Assembly: GCA_965277275.1 (NCBI GenBank)
Contig: CBDICG010000001.1
Span: 186,001 to 250,000 of the forward strand
Direction: 5' to 3'
DNA: 64,000 nt
DNA from: HLUCCA09 sp965277275
GTDB lineage: Bacteria > Pseudomonadota > Alphaproteobacteria > Rhodobacterales > Rhodobacteraceae
A program made the position numbers and the translations under genes. This document shows positions 8,782 to 17,840 of the stretch, piece after piece. Numbering within the stretch: position 1 is the first letter of the stretch; each line of letters begins with the position of its first letter. The notes under the pieces are model-generated. The model had not been told where the DNA came from. It made no database searches and saw only the letters and a program-made list of their open reading frames with translations.

Positions 8782-9226
8782 AGTAGGCCACGCTATCCGC
8801 GTATGCGAGCGCTTCCAGCTCGTCTGATAGTCCGGAGACAGCGAGGTGCTGCTCAGCCGCTTCAAGCGAAGGCAGAATAAGCTGTTCCGGAGCCATGTGC
8901 GGGATCGTCCGCCACGTAGCATGGACGACGCTGGCGAAAACGCGCCCGGCATGTGTGTCGGCCACGATGATCGAGACGTAGTCCTGTTCAGCGTCCGCGC
9001 AGGCTTCCTTGGCCGCGACATGCGCTGTCAGTTCGGCGAGATCGGCCACGGTAACGCTATGCGAGTCGAAGCCCGGATCGATGTAGACGACGCTCGTGAG
9101 ACCGGATTCGAGATCCCCCGTCCGATAGGCGCGATCCAGTTCCCGGACCGCCTGATCGCGATCGAAGGTGCCCGTGTAGCGCCCGATCGCGATGGGCGAC
9201 CGGTGCGCACGCATAATCCGAAACAT
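8771..9226 (-). CDS. conserved-looking hypothetical protein, 151 aa
   Basis: Predicted cytoplasmic protein with no signal peptide or membrane segment; I do not recognise the family. It begins MFRIMRAHRSPIAIGRYTG and alternates acidic helices with short hydrophobic strands, such as VSIIVAD. The frame is open further upstream, but ATG 9226 has AGAGGA at a good distance and is the most likely start. It converges on, and overlaps by 11 bases, the small helical protein gene at 8539. acnA lies upstream on the same strand, its stop about 263 bases away, with a strong hairpin in between that probably separates the two. Confidence 0.55.
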   Translation of the reverse strand: MFRIMRAHRSPIAIGRYTGTFDRDQAVRELDRAYRTGDLESGLTSVVYIDPGFDSHSVTVADLAELTAHVAAKEACADAEQDYVSIIVADTHAGRVFASVVHATWRTIPHMAPEQLILPSLEAAEQHLAVSGLSDELEALAYADSVAYFNG

Positions 9227-9421
9227 GGCGTCCTCTACTGGCTCGCGTGCGTGATTGCGTGAGGCCAGTCGTAACGGCCTGCGCGTGGGAGCGTCGCCAT
9301 AGTCGAGGGGTGTCACGGCCCGCAAGTGCCGTTTTGTCGCGCCGAGGGTGGCGTGTCGGTGGCGCCGCCATCGGCGTGGTCTGACCCGACGCGGGTTACG
9401 CAGGGGCTAGGGGCCGGAGCG

Positions 9422-9441
9422 CAGGGCGGGGCCCCGCCCTG
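9422..9441 (-). terminator. GC-rich palindrome, probable acnA terminator
   Basis: Perfect 20-bp palindrome of CAGGGCGGGG and its complement, about 50 bases beyond the acnA stop. The hairpin would be very stable, but no T-run follows on the minus strand, so termination efficiency is uncertain. Confidence 0.5.
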
Positions 9442-9489
9442 ACGCGGGACCCTGCATCGGCCTGCTCTCGGGTCGCTGCGCGAGCGGCC

Positions 9490-12195
9490 CTATTGGGCTG
9501 CGACAGGCGCCTTGGCGAGCGCGCGCAGCACGTAGTGGAGCACGCCGCCATTCTCGACATACTCTTTCTCCACACCCGTATCGATCCGGCATTTCAGCTG
9601 GATCTCCTTTGTGGCGCCATCCGCGTAGGTGATGCGGCACGGAACCTCAGACTGGGGCTGAAGATCGCCTTCCAACTCACTGATGGAAATGAGTTCCTTG
9701 CCCGTAAGGCCAAGCGACTTGCGGGTGTCGTCTCCGGTGAATTCGAAGGGGATAACACCCATGCCGACGAGATTGGAGCGATGGATGCGCTCGTAGCTTT
9801 CCGCGATGACAGCCTTGACCCCGAGAAGCGCCGTACCCTTGGCCGCCCAATCCCGCGAGGACCCGGCGCCGTATTGCTCGCCTGCGATGATCACGAGCGG
9901 AGTTCCCTGCTCCTGATAGGCCATTGCGGCGTCGAAGATCGACGCTTGTGACCCGTCCGGTGCGAGGGTGTAGCCGCCTTCGACGCCGTCGAGCATCTCG
10001 TTTCGGATTCGGATATTGGCAAACGTGCCGCGCATCATCACCTCGTGATTGCCGCGTCGCGACCCGTAGGAGTTGAACTCACGCGGTGCGACCTGACGAT
10101 CCGTGAGGTAGCTGCCGGCGGGTGTGCTGTCCTTGAATGACCCTGCGGGCGAGATGTGATCGGTCGTCACCATATCCCCGAGGAGCGCCAGGATGCGGGC
10201 GTTCTCCACGTTGGTGATCACGCCCGGCTCCATTCCCATGCCCTGGAAGTAGGGCGGGTTCTGCACGTAAGTCGAGGCGGTTGGCCAGTCGTAGGTCAGG
10301 CTGTCAGTCGTTTCGACCGAGCGCCACTTGTCGTCGCCCTTGAAGACGTCTGCATACTTCGACTGGAACGCCTCGCGTGTGACGGTGGCTTCGACCAGTT
10401 CCGCGATTTCCTGCGAGCTCGGCCAGATGTCCTTGAGGTAGACGGGATTGCCGTTCTTGTCTGTCCCGAGCGGGTCCGAGGCGAGGTTGATGTCCATCGT
10501 TCCGGCGAGCGCATAGGCCACGACGAGCGGCGGCGAGGCGAGGTAATTGGCGCGCACGTCTGGGCTGATCCGACCCTCGAAGTTTCGGTTGCCGGAAAGC
10601 ACGGAAACGGCCACTAGGTCGCCCTCCGCGATGGAGTCCGAGATCTCCTGCTGGAGCGGGCCGGAATTGCCGATGCAGGTGGTGCAGCCGTATCCCACGA
10701 GGTTGAAGCCGATTGCGTCCAGATCGTCCTGCACGCCCGCGGCCTCCAGATAGGCGGAAACGACCTGCGAGCCGGGGGCGAGCGACGTCTTCACCCACGG
10801 CCGGCGGTTCAACCCAAGCTCCCGCGCTTTGCGCGCTACAAGACCGGCGCCGATCATCACGTAGGGGTTCGACGTGTTGGTGCAGGAGGTGATCGAGGCG
10901 ATCACGACCTTGCCCGACGACATCGCGTAGTCTTCGCCAGCGACGGGCACGTGCTTGTCGAGCGGGCGCTTGAAGGTCTCGTCCATCTCCTTGCGGAAGG
11001 CCGATTGCGCGGTGTCGAGTGCTACGAAATCCTGCGGGCGCTTGGGGCCGGAGATCGCGGGCACGATCGTGCCCATGTCGAGCTCGAGCGTGTCGGTGTA
11101 GACGGGGTCGTAATCGGCGCCGCGCCAGAAGCCGTTCTCCTTGGCGTAGACTTCGACGAGATCCAGCACCTCCTCGGGGCGGCCGGTATTGCGCAGGTAG
11201 CGCAGCGTTTCACCGTCGATCGGGAAGAAGCCGCAGGTGGCGCCATACTCGGGCGCCATGTTTGCGATGGTGGCGCGGTCGGCGAGCGGCAACACATCGA
11301 GCCCGGGGCCGTAGAACTCCACGAACTTGCCGACGACGCCCTTGGCGCGCAGCATCTCGACCACCTTGAGGACGAGGTCCGTTCCGGTGGTGCCTTCAGA
11401 CATCTCGCCGGTGAGCTTGAAGCCGATCACTTCCGGGATGAGCATCGAGATCGGCTGGCCGAGCATCGCGGCCTCGGCCTCGATCCCGCCAACGCCCCAT
11501 CCGAGCACGGCAGCGCCGTTGACCATCGTCGTGTGGCTGTCCGTGCCGACAAGCGTATCGGGATAGGCGACCATCTCGCCGGCCTGTTCGGTGTCCGACC
11601 AGACGGTTTTGGCGAGGTATTCCAGATTGACCTGGTGACAGATCCCTGTGCCGGGTGGAACGACGCGGAAGTTGTCGAACGCCTTCTGGCCCCACTTGAG
11701 GAACGTGTAGCGCTCGATATTGCGCTCGTACTCGCGATCCACGTTCATCTGGAAAGCGCGCGGGTTGCCGAACTCGTCGATCATGACGGAATGGTCGATC
11801 ACGAGGTCGACCGGGTTGAGCGGATTGATCTTCTCGGCATCGCCGCCGAGCGCCACGATCCCGTCGCGCATGGCGGCAAGGTCGACGACGGCGGGCACGC
11901 CGGTGAAATCCTGCATCAGGACACGCGCAGGACGATAGGCGATCTCGCGGGGATTCTTGCCGCCCTTGTCGGCCCATTCCGAGAACGCCTTGATGTCCTC
12001 CACTGAGACCGTGCGCCCGCCATCCTCAAACCGAAGCATGTTTTCCAGAACGACCTTGAGCGCCGCGGGCAGGCGGGAAAAGGTTCCCAGCCCGGCCTCC
12101 TCGGCTGCGGGAATCGAGTAGTAGGCATAGGTCGCGGCCCCGGCATTCAGGGTCCGGCGCGTCTTGGCGGTGTCGTGACCAACGGTGATCGTCAT
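9490..12195 (-). CDS. acnA: aconitate hydratase AcnA
   Basis: TCA-cycle aconitase that isomerises citrate to isocitrate, 901 aa, as expected for the AcnA/IRP1 type. The cubane-ligand cysteines are visible in SCTNTSNPYV and in GYGCTTCIGNSGP, and the C-terminal swivel domain carries the QYGAGSSRDWAAKG active-site loop. ATG 12195 is chosen over longer open frame because AGGAGG sits seven bases upstream and the product starts MTITVGHDTAKTRRTL. It is monocistronic, divergent from the DUF1223 gene with a 230-base shared upstream region, and followed by a GC-rich palindrome. Confidence 0.97.
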   Translation of the reverse strand: MTITVGHDTAKTRRTLNAGAATYAYYSIPAAEEAGLGTFSRLPAALKVVLENMLRFEDGGRTVSVEDIKAFSEWADKGGKNPREIAYRPARVLMQDFTGVPAVVDLAAMRDGIVALGGDAEKINPLNPVDLVIDHSVMIDEFGNPRAFQMNVDREYERNIERYTFLKWGQKAFDNFRVVPPGTGICHQVNLEYLAKTVWSDTEQAGEMVAYPDTLVGTDSHTTMVNGAAVLGWGVGGIEAEAAMLGQPISMLIPEVIGFKLTGEMSEGTTGTDLVLKVVEMLRAKGVVGKFVEFYGPGLDVLPLADRATIANMAPEYGATCGFFPIDGETLRYLRNTGRPEEVLDLVEVYAKENGFWRGADYDPVYTDTLELDMGTIVPAISGPKRPQDFVALDTAQSAFRKEMDETFKRPLDKHVPVAGEDYAMSSGKVVIASITSCTNTSNPYVMIGAGLVARKARELGLNRRPWVKTSLAPGSQVVSAYLEAAGVQDDLDAIGFNLVGYGCTTCIGNSGPLQQEISDSIAEGDLVAVSVLSGNRNFEGRISPDVRANYLASPPLVVAYALAGTMDINLASDPLGTDKNGNPVYLKDIWPSSQEIAELVEATVTREAFQSKYADVFKGDDKWRSVETTDSLTYDWPTASTYVQNPPYFQGMGMEPGVITNVENARILALLGDMVTTDHISPAGSFKDSTPAGSYLTDRQVAPREFNSYGSRRGNHEVMMRGTFANIRIRNEMLDGVEGGYTLAPDGSQASIFDAAMAYQEQGTPLVIIAGEQYGAGSSRDWAAKGTALLGVKAVIAESYERIHRSNLVGMGVIPFEFTGDDTRKSLGLTGKELISISELEGDLQPQSEVPCRITYADGATKEIQLKCRIDTGVEKEYVENGGVLHYVLRALAKAPVAAQ

Positions 12196-12425
12196 GGAGA
12201 ACCTCCTCGCGGCTTGGCAATGGGTGATGGGGTCGATGTGACCTGCAAGGCTCAGTGTTGCAAGAGGAAGCCCGCCCCAGATCGCACCTCGCATACGATC
12301 GTGCACACTATCACGGGTGCAGGAGCGGCAAGCCGTTTGCTACAGCCTCTCGCAATTGGTTGATTGGGCGCAGGGCGTGGTCGGCGCTACAACACGACCT
12401 CGAAGTGCAAAAGGATCAGGCACAC

Positions 12426-13175
12426 ATGATGAGCGTTGCAATCAGTAGCTCCATTGCGCGGTTTCTTGCCGCCGCATCACTCGCGTTCGGGATGACCGGC
12501 GGCATGGTGCACGCGCAAAGCGGTGCCGCCTCTGACCCAAGCCCATCGCCTCTGGTGGTGGAGCTCTACACGTCGCAGGGTTGCTCGTCCTGCCCGCCGG
12601 CTGATGCTCTCTTGCGGGAGCTCGCGCTGCGCGACGACGTCATCGCGCTTGCGCTTCATGTGGACTACTGGGATTACATCGGCTGGGCGGACGTCTTCGC
12701 CCTACCCGAGCACACCGTGCGCCAGAAAGCCTACGCGCGCGTCGCCGGCGACCGCATGATCTACACGCCACAGATGATCCTTGGCGGAACCTCGCGCGTG
12801 GTTGGCGCAAAGGCGATGGCGATCATGTCGATCATCGAGAACCACCGGGCCAGTACCCCTAGCGTCGCATTGCGGCTGAAGGGGGAGGCGGGGACAGTGG
12901 ACCTCGAAATCACGCCCTTGGGTCAGATCGATGGCACGGCGGTCGTGCAGCTCGTTCGATACCGGCCCGAGAGCTCTGTCGAGATCCTGCGCGGAGAGAA
13001 TGCCGGCAGAACGCTGACCTACACGAACATCGTGACTTCCTGGGATATTGTTGCGGAATGGGACGGGACAGAGGTCGCCACGCTCAGGCTCGACGTGCCG
13101 GGTGAGGACAGGGCCGTTGTGATCGTTCAGGAATCGGGGCACGGCGCCATCCTTGCGGCGGCCACGGCGCGCTGA
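12426..13175 (+). CDS. DUF1223 family secreted thioredoxin-like protein
   Basis: Exported protein of 249 aa with a signal peptide to about residue 31 (cleavage likely after VHAQ). The mature part starts PLVVELYTSQGCSSCPPADALL, giving a CSSC redox-type motif at the start of a thioredoxin-like fold, then LALHVDYWDYIGW and RMIYTPQMILGG, all typical of DUF1223. The family's biochemical role is not established; a periplasmic thiol function is an inference. Two adjacent ATGs (12426, 12429) could start it; AAAGGA at 12410 supports either. It is divergent from acnA, a neighbourhood I recall from related genomes. Confidence 0.85.
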   Translation: MMSVAISSSIARFLAAASLAFGMTGGMVHAQSGAASDPSPSPLVVELYTSQGCSSCPPADALLRELALRDDVIALALHVDYWDYIGWADVFALPEHTVRQKAYARVAGDRMIYTPQMILGGTSRVVGAKAMAIMSIIENHRASTPSVALRLKGEAGTVDLEITPLGQIDGTAVVQLVRYRPESSVEILRGENAGRTLTYTNIVTSWDIVAEWDGTEVATLRLDVPGEDRAVVIVQESGHGAILAAATAR

Positions 13176-13311
13176 CTGCCCGGTACCTGAGCTCGTTTCC
13201 AGCGCAAGTGCCGCCCAATCGCATCGCTGCGCGGACGCGGGGCCGACGTATGGTTGCTTCCGGCTCCTCGCATTGCCATCTGTGAAGCGTCCAGACGTCA
13301 TCGAGGCAACC

Positions 13312-14262
13312 ATGACTCCATCAAACACCGTGTTTCGCCGTCTTGTCGCCACCGCGAGCGCCGGGTGTCTGCTCGCCATGTCGGTCGGAGCTGCCGCTTC
13401 GGAGACAGACAGGCGATGGCTTGGCGTCACCGCTCTTGGCGCGAATGACGACTTCGGAACGGGCGTGATCCTCGACCGCTGGCGCACCGGGGCCGTTTCA
13501 CTGCATGCCGTGCACGGCTTCGGGTGGGACGGACGCAGCGAGGTGGGTCTTGGCGATGTACTGGAGTTCCGGTTTCGGGGAGAGATCCTCTCGCCCGAGA
13601 GCCTCGACAATCCGGCGGACGGCGACAGGCCCTATGCAGGAACCCTGTCGTTCGGGCTGCACAGCCACTTTCGCACCCAGGGAACCGACTATCGCGTCGG
13701 TGCGGACGTGGTTGTGACCGGTCCCCAGACCGGCCTCGACGACCTTCAAGCGAACATCCATGATTCGATGAGCCTTCCCGATCCGGCCAACGCAGCGGAA
13801 ACGCAGATCGACGATGCCGCCTATCTGACCTTCAGTGGAGAAGCCGCGCGGCCCGTTCCGCTTGGCGCTGGCATCGCCGCGAGACCCTTCGCGGCGGCGC
13901 GGGCGGGCGACGAGACATTTGCCCGTATCGGGGTCGATATCGTGGGCGGGAGCCTCGCGTCGGGCGGATTGCTCGTGCGCGATGTCACCACCGGTCAGCT
14001 CGTTGAGGGCACTCGCGGCGCCCAGACCGGTTTTGGCTGGTCGCTGGGCGCCGACATCGCCTACGTGGCCTCGTCTGTGTACCTGCCAGACGAAGACGGG
14101 TTTCCCGGCCCGGAAGAAACGCGGGGGCGTGTTCGTGCGGGGGCCATGTGGGCCGGGCAGGGATGGTCCGTCTTTGGTGGCATCGGCTACCTGTCTGAGG
14201 AATTCGACGGACAGAGCGAGGGTCAGATGGTTGGCGCGGTGGCTCTGACAATCGGATTCTGA
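13312..14262 (+). CDS. lipid A deacylase LpxR family protein (DUF2219)
   Basis: Probable outer-membrane beta-barrel enzyme of 316 aa that removes the 3'-acyloxyacyl chain of lipid A in characterised members. A signal peptide ends at about residue 30. GANDDFGTG supplies the Asn-Asp pair expected at the active site, and TGPQTGLDDLQANIHD contains the GP...Q...H pattern with the catalytic histidine. Alternating hydrophobic strands run to a C-terminal phenylalanine (ALTIGF), a barrel-assembly signal. GAGG lies six bases before ATG 13312. It follows the DUF1223 gene after 136 bases. Enzymatic activity is inferred from motifs only. Confidence 0.78.
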   Translation: MTPSNTVFRRLVATASAGCLLAMSVGAAASETDRRWLGVTALGANDDFGTGVILDRWRTGAVSLHAVHGFGWDGRSEVGLGDVLEFRFRGEILSPESLDNPADGDRPYAGTLSFGLHSHFRTQGTDYRVGADVVVTGPQTGLDDLQANIHDSMSLPDPANAAETQIDDAAYLTFSGEAARPVPLGAGIAARPFAAARAGDETFARIGVDIVGGSLASGGLLVRDVTTGQLVEGTRGAQTGFGWSLGADIAYVASSVYLPDEDGFPGPEETRGRVRAGAMWAGQGWSVFGGIGYLSEEFDGQSEGQMVGAVALTIGF

Positions 14263-14497
14263 CCGCCCTGTCCTCTGCCTTGGCTCACGGATCGGACGGC
14301 GAGCGTTGTCGCGCGCTGCCCTGACGCGCGCACGCCGCGTCACGCGACAGTCATATCTCTGCGATACAGGGTCTCGTATACCGTATCTTGCGGGGCTTGA
14401 GGAAACGCCAACGACATATATAGTGTCCCGAAAGAGGCTCTGTGGAAGCCGGTTCCAGCCGGCAGCCGCGACGCCGCAACTACGGAGGCCATCGGGA

Positions 14498-14542
14498 ATG
14501 AGACGGCGGAGTAGGATCATACGGGCGTGGCAATTGTCATGA
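14498..14542 (+). CDS. short upstream ORF (14 codons) overlapping the HNH gene start
   Basis: Tiny reading frame, too short for normal gene calling, encoding MRRRSRIIRAWQLS. It has a GGAGG ribosome binding site at 14484-14488 with a nine-base spacer. Its TGA overlaps the HNH gene's ATG 14539 as ATGA. The peptide has five arginines in fourteen residues. It may be a leader that couples or tunes translation of the endonuclease gene, but could be fortuitous. Confidence 0.35.
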   Translation: MRRRSRIIRAWQLS

Positions 14543-15123
14543 CGCCAGAGTTCAGGACCCATTTCGTGCGCGCGCAGAGCGGCCTGAAACAGCACCCGGC
14601 GCTCGTGCTCAATGCCGACTACCGACCTCTCTCCTACTACCCTCTGTCCCTGTGGCCATGGCAGGATGCGATCAAGGCAGCCTGGCTGGACCGTGTCCAG
14701 ATCGTCGCCGAATACGATGAAGTGGTGCGCTCGCCCTCGACGGAAATTCGGATCCCCTCCGTTGTCGTGCTCAAGGACTATGTGAAGCCGCAAAAGCGCG
14801 TGGCATTCACCCGCTTCAACCTGTTTTTGCGCGATGAGTTCGGTTGCCAGTATTGCGGAAGCAAGGGGGACCTTACCTTCGATCACGTGGTGCCGCGCGC
14901 GCGGGGTGGGGTGACCAGCTGGGAGAATGTCGTTGCGGCCTGTTCGTCGTGCAACCTGCGCAAGGGCGCGCGGTCTTTGCGCCAATCGGGTCTGTCCTTG
15001 CGCAAGCCGCCGCGTCAGCCGGGGGCAGAAGAACTGCGCAACATGGGCCGCAAGTTCCCGCCGAACTACCTGCACGAAAGCTGGCTCGATTTTCTCTACT
15101 GGGACGCCGAGCTCGACGCCTGA
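14539..15123 (+). CDS. HNH endonuclease
   Basis: Predicted HNH nuclease of 194 aa. The core starts at RDEFGCQYCGSKGDLTFDHVVPRARGG and continues ENVVAACSSCNLRKG. It contains two CxxC zinc pairs and the DH...N...N residues of the HNH active site. The N-terminal region (KQHPALVLNADYRPLSYYP) is characteristic of a widely conserved alphaproteobacterial subgroup of unknown role, not of a restriction system. GTG 14527 is a possible alternative start. ATG 14539 is preferred because the protein then begins MTPEFRT and the start overlaps the stop of a short ORF with a good ribosome binding site. No methylase is nearby. Confidence 0.85.
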   Translation: MTPEFRTHFVRAQSGLKQHPALVLNADYRPLSYYPLSLWPWQDAIKAAWLDRVQIVAEYDEVVRSPSTEIRIPSVVVLKDYVKPQKRVAFTRFNLFLRDEFGCQYCGSKGDLTFDHVVPRARGGVTSWENVVAACSSCNLRKGARSLRQSGLSLRKPPRQPGAEELRNMGRKFPPNYLHESWLDFLYWDAELDA

Positions 15124-15285
15124 CGCCTTTGCTACCCTGCAACGGGAGGCCGGGGCGCTGTTGGCTCTTCGGGGGCTGCACCACGGACGCTTGAGCGCGA
15201 GCGCGTCCCGGCGTCGTGTCCCTTCGTAGTCTATGCCGATCTGGCAGCCGGTGCGTTCGGGGCGTATGCGGGCTCTCGCGCGCGG

Positions 15286-16227
15286 CTACTTGCTTTGCAT
15301 CAAGGGGTGATGGGTCTCGACAAGATCGCGCAGCCGCTCTTCGAGAACGTGCGTGTAGATCTCGGTGGTCGAGATATCGGCGTGTCCGAGAAGCGTCTGG
15401 ATGGCACGCAAGTCTGCGCCGCCCTCGAGGAGATGGGTCGCAAAGGCGTGGCGCAGAACGTGTGGGCTGACCCGCGCGGGCGAAATTCCGGCGAGAACGG
15501 CGAGATCCTTGATCAGCGTGTAGAACCCCTGGCGCGTCAGATGACCGGCGGCTCCGCGCGATGGAAAGAGGTAGCGCGAGGGCGTGCGGCCTGCGCTCTT
15601 GTCCGCGGCATCCGCAGCGGCGCGATGTTCCAGCCAGAGGTCGAGCGCAGCGCGTGCGGGCGGAGACAGCGGGACCATGCGCTCGCGCCCGCCTTTTCCG
15701 CGAATGAGGAGCATCTGGGGGCGCCCCAGCGCAGACGAAATCGGCAGTGCCACAAGCTCGCTCACCCGCAATCCGGTCGCGTAGAGCACCTGCATCAGGC
15801 AGATGTCGCGCGCCCTCTCCTGCTCGGATCGGCCCCTTTGGTGTGCCGCTTCGAGCAGAGCATCGACCTCTGCGAGCGAGAGCGTCTTGGGTAGCCCCTT
15901 GGTGCGTCCGGGGCCGCGCAGCCGTTGCGCTGGATCGTCCGGGCGCCACCCTTCGGCATGGGCGAAGCGGAAGAGCTGGCGGATGGCGGACAACCGGCGT
16001 GCACGCGTCGATGTGGCAAGTCCGTCGGCCTCGCAGGCGATCAGGTAGGCCTCGATGTCCGCGCGTTGCACGTCACCAAAGCCGAGCTTGCGTGTTGCGC
16101 ACCAGCCCGAGAAATCCTGAAGATCCCGCCCGTAGGCGAGAAGGGTGTTGCGCGCCGCGTCCAACTCCGCGGATTGCGCCTCGAGAAAGATCGAGATCCA
16201 GCTGTGATCTGCAGCCGGGGCGGTCAT
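15286..16227 (-). CDS. xerD: tyrosine recombinase, XerD-like
   Basis: Site-specific recombinase of 313 aa, of the type that resolves chromosome dimers at dif together with XerC. The N-terminal SAM-like DNA-binding domain spans about residues 5-90. The catalytic domain has Arg in TGLRVSELVAL, Lys in GKGGRERMVPL, HVLRHAFATHLL, GHADISTTEIYTHV with the nucleophilic Tyr, and the XerD-like end. No integrase-type attachment site or mobile gene cargo is present, so this is a chromosomal Xer protein rather than a phage integrase. ATG 16227 overlaps the stop of the preceding gene as ATGA, so it is the last gene of a three-gene operon. Confidence 0.88.
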   Translation of the reverse strand: MTAPAADHSWISIFLEAQSAELDAARNTLLAYGRDLQDFSGWCATRKLGFGDVQRADIEAYLIACEADGLATSTRARRLSAIRQLFRFAHAEGWRPDDPAQRLRGPGRTKGLPKTLSLAEVDALLEAAHQRGRSEQERARDICLMQVLYATGLRVSELVALPISSALGRPQMLLIRGKGGRERMVPLSPPARAALDLWLEHRAAADAADKSAGRTPSRYLFPSRGAAGHLTRQGFYTLIKDLAVLAGISPARVSPHVLRHAFATHLLEGGADLRAIQTLLGHADISTTEIYTHVLEERLRDLVETHHPLMQSK

Positions 16228-17840
16228 CCGGACCCCGTGTCCAGCAGGTAGATCTGCAAGGCGGCCCGGCGCGCGGTGTCTTCGAGCCCCACGCGCCTCA
16301 GAAACGCCAGAGCACCGGAAAGATCGCTGGGATCCGCATCGGCGCCCAGGGCGACGACCGCAAGGGCATCGAGGATCGCCTCGCCAAAACGGCCCTCTGC
16401 GGAGAGCTGCGTGATCTGTCCGGGGGCGGCCGGAGGCGTGGCCGAGAAGGCTGCGACAAGCGCATCGGTCAACGCGCCGCCAGATCCGCTTTGCGCGGCA
16501 GAGTCGCTCGGATCCAACCCGTTCGCGAACGCCAGTGCGACCGGGGAAGCATTGTTTGGCACGGAAAGGGCTGCTTCCGCGTGGTCGGCTGACAAGAGCA
16601 TCAACCGGTGCGCCAGCCGCGCCGCCGCGCCCTCCAGTGGCCATTCGGAAAGACAGGAGGCCATCGTGTCGGCGAAGGCCAGGCCAAGCCCCGCCGCGTC
16701 CATCCGTGTCCAGGCCACCTGCAATGCACGGCCAACGTCGCTGGCGGTTCCGCCATTCATGGCGTGTTCGAGATCCTGCATCGCCGCCACCCGATCCCAG
16801 ACGCCGCCGGACGCTGCAGGACTGCGCTCGCCATAGACGTCGCGGAGGGCCGAGGCGGGCAGGGCACCGGCACGCACGAGCTTTTCCGTGGCATCGAGGC
16901 GGGTCTTCCAGCCGGCCGTTTCGCGCAGGTCGGCGTGGGCAAAGGCCCGTGGAAGGCCAGATGTCGGCTGACGCTCCCCAATCGCTTCGAGCATGCGCCA
17001 TTCAAGGGGCGTGGGAGCTGGGATCCGGGCGAGGGGGGCGACTTCTTCGGCCAGTGCGGGGTCGAGAAACCGCGCGAGTAGGGCATCTTCCACGGGTGAG
17101 AGCTGTCCAAGGGCGGCCGCGGTGTCGAGGGTAAGTGCGGCTGCCGCCCAATCGCCGGAGCGCGCGAGACAGAAGATGCGTGCCTGTAGCGATGGGGCCA
17201 CGCCCGGGCTTTCTTGCAACTTGGCGCAGCCCGCATCCTCACGGCCCTGAAGCAGGGCAATGTCGAACGCGCGGCGGAAGAGCTCAGGCTCTTCCGTGCC
17301 GGTTGCCTCCAGAAGGCGTGCGGCGGCATCCAGCGCACCAAGCTGCAGCAGTGTGTCGATCCGCGCGAGCAAGAGTACACCGGGCGTGCCGTCCTTCGTG
17401 GGCGGGTCAAGTTCGGCCAGAAGCAGCCGCTCCAGTGCATCCCGCGCCGCCGGGAGCGGATCCAAGGGAAACGCCACGAGGCGTGCGGCGGCGTTCTCTG
17501 TCGTCGTGGGGCCCCAGAGGTTGGAGGGCAGGCTCGATTGGCTCGTCGGCAGAACACCGATCCCGTCGGGACGCGGCACATCGAGAGGGGTGACGCTGAC
17601 GGGAGCGACCCCGGCGCCCTGCGGCGCGAGGACTGGTGCGCGCCGCAGCGGACGCAGCGCGGCCTCCTCGGCAAGGCTATCGGACAGCCAGTCGATCGAC
17701 GACAGCGGACGGTCCTGGCCAATCGCACCCGATGGCATGCCAAGCGCGAGCAGGCAGCCCAGCGTGAGGCGGGCGACCCCTGCGCGGTGCCACGCTCCAG
17801 GCCGATGCGCGCTGTTTCGGGGCCGCGTGCTCGGTGTCAT
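16224..17840 (-). CDS. secreted hypothetical protein, 538 aa
   Basis: Protein with an apparent N-terminal signal sequence (about residues 20-41: basic n-region, LTLGCLLALGMPSGAIGQ) and a long Ala/Leu-rich helical body, suggesting a TPR-like or alpha-solenoid fold in the periplasm. I see no enzyme motif and do not recognise a named family. Few cysteines occur (DAGCAKL, IFCLARS, ASCLSEW). Its start overlaps the 46-aa gene as ATGA and its stop overlaps xerD as ATGA, so all three should be made from one mRNA. Coupling to a recombinase is not explained by its sequence. Confidence 0.72.
   Translation of the reverse strand: MTPSTRPRNSAHRPGAWHRAGVARLTLGCLLALGMPSGAIGQDRPLSSIDWLSDSLAEEAALRPLRRAPVLAPQGAGVAPVSVTPLDVPRPDGIGVLPTSQSSLPSNLWGPTTTENAAARLVAFPLDPLPAARDALERLLLAELDPPTKDGTPGVLLLARIDTLLQLGALDAAARLLEATGTEEPELFRRAFDIALLQGREDAGCAKLQESPGVAPSLQARIFCLARSGDWAAAALTLDTAAALGQLSPVEDALLARFLDPALAEEVAPLARIPAPTPLEWRMLEAIGERQPTSGLPRAFAHADLRETAGWKTRLDATEKLVRAGALPASALRDVYGERSPAASGGVWDRVAAMQDLEHAMNGGTASDVGRALQVAWTRMDAAGLGLAFADTMASCLSEWPLEGAAARLAHRLMLLSADHAEAALSVPNNASPVALAFANGLDPSDSAAQSGSGGALTDALVAAFSATPPAAPGQITQLSAEGRFGEAILDALAVVALGADADPSDLSGALAFLRRVGLEDTARRAALQIYLLDTGSG

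Noticed and set aside
10951..12006. 351-codon open frame on the plus strand
   Set aside because: Antisense shadow of acnA; composition reflects the complement of aconitase codons.
14400..14497. Cobalamin-riboswitch-like string (GGAAGCCGG...CCGGC...CCGCAACT)
   Set aside because: Only a partial match to the riboswitch core; the flanking conserved helices are not evident and the downstream gene is an HNH endonuclease with no B12 link.
15286..16227. Tyrosine recombinase as an integrase marking a mobile island
   Set aside because: No attachment-site repeats, adjoining tRNA, phage or transfer genes; sequence and coupling fit a chromosomal Xer protein.
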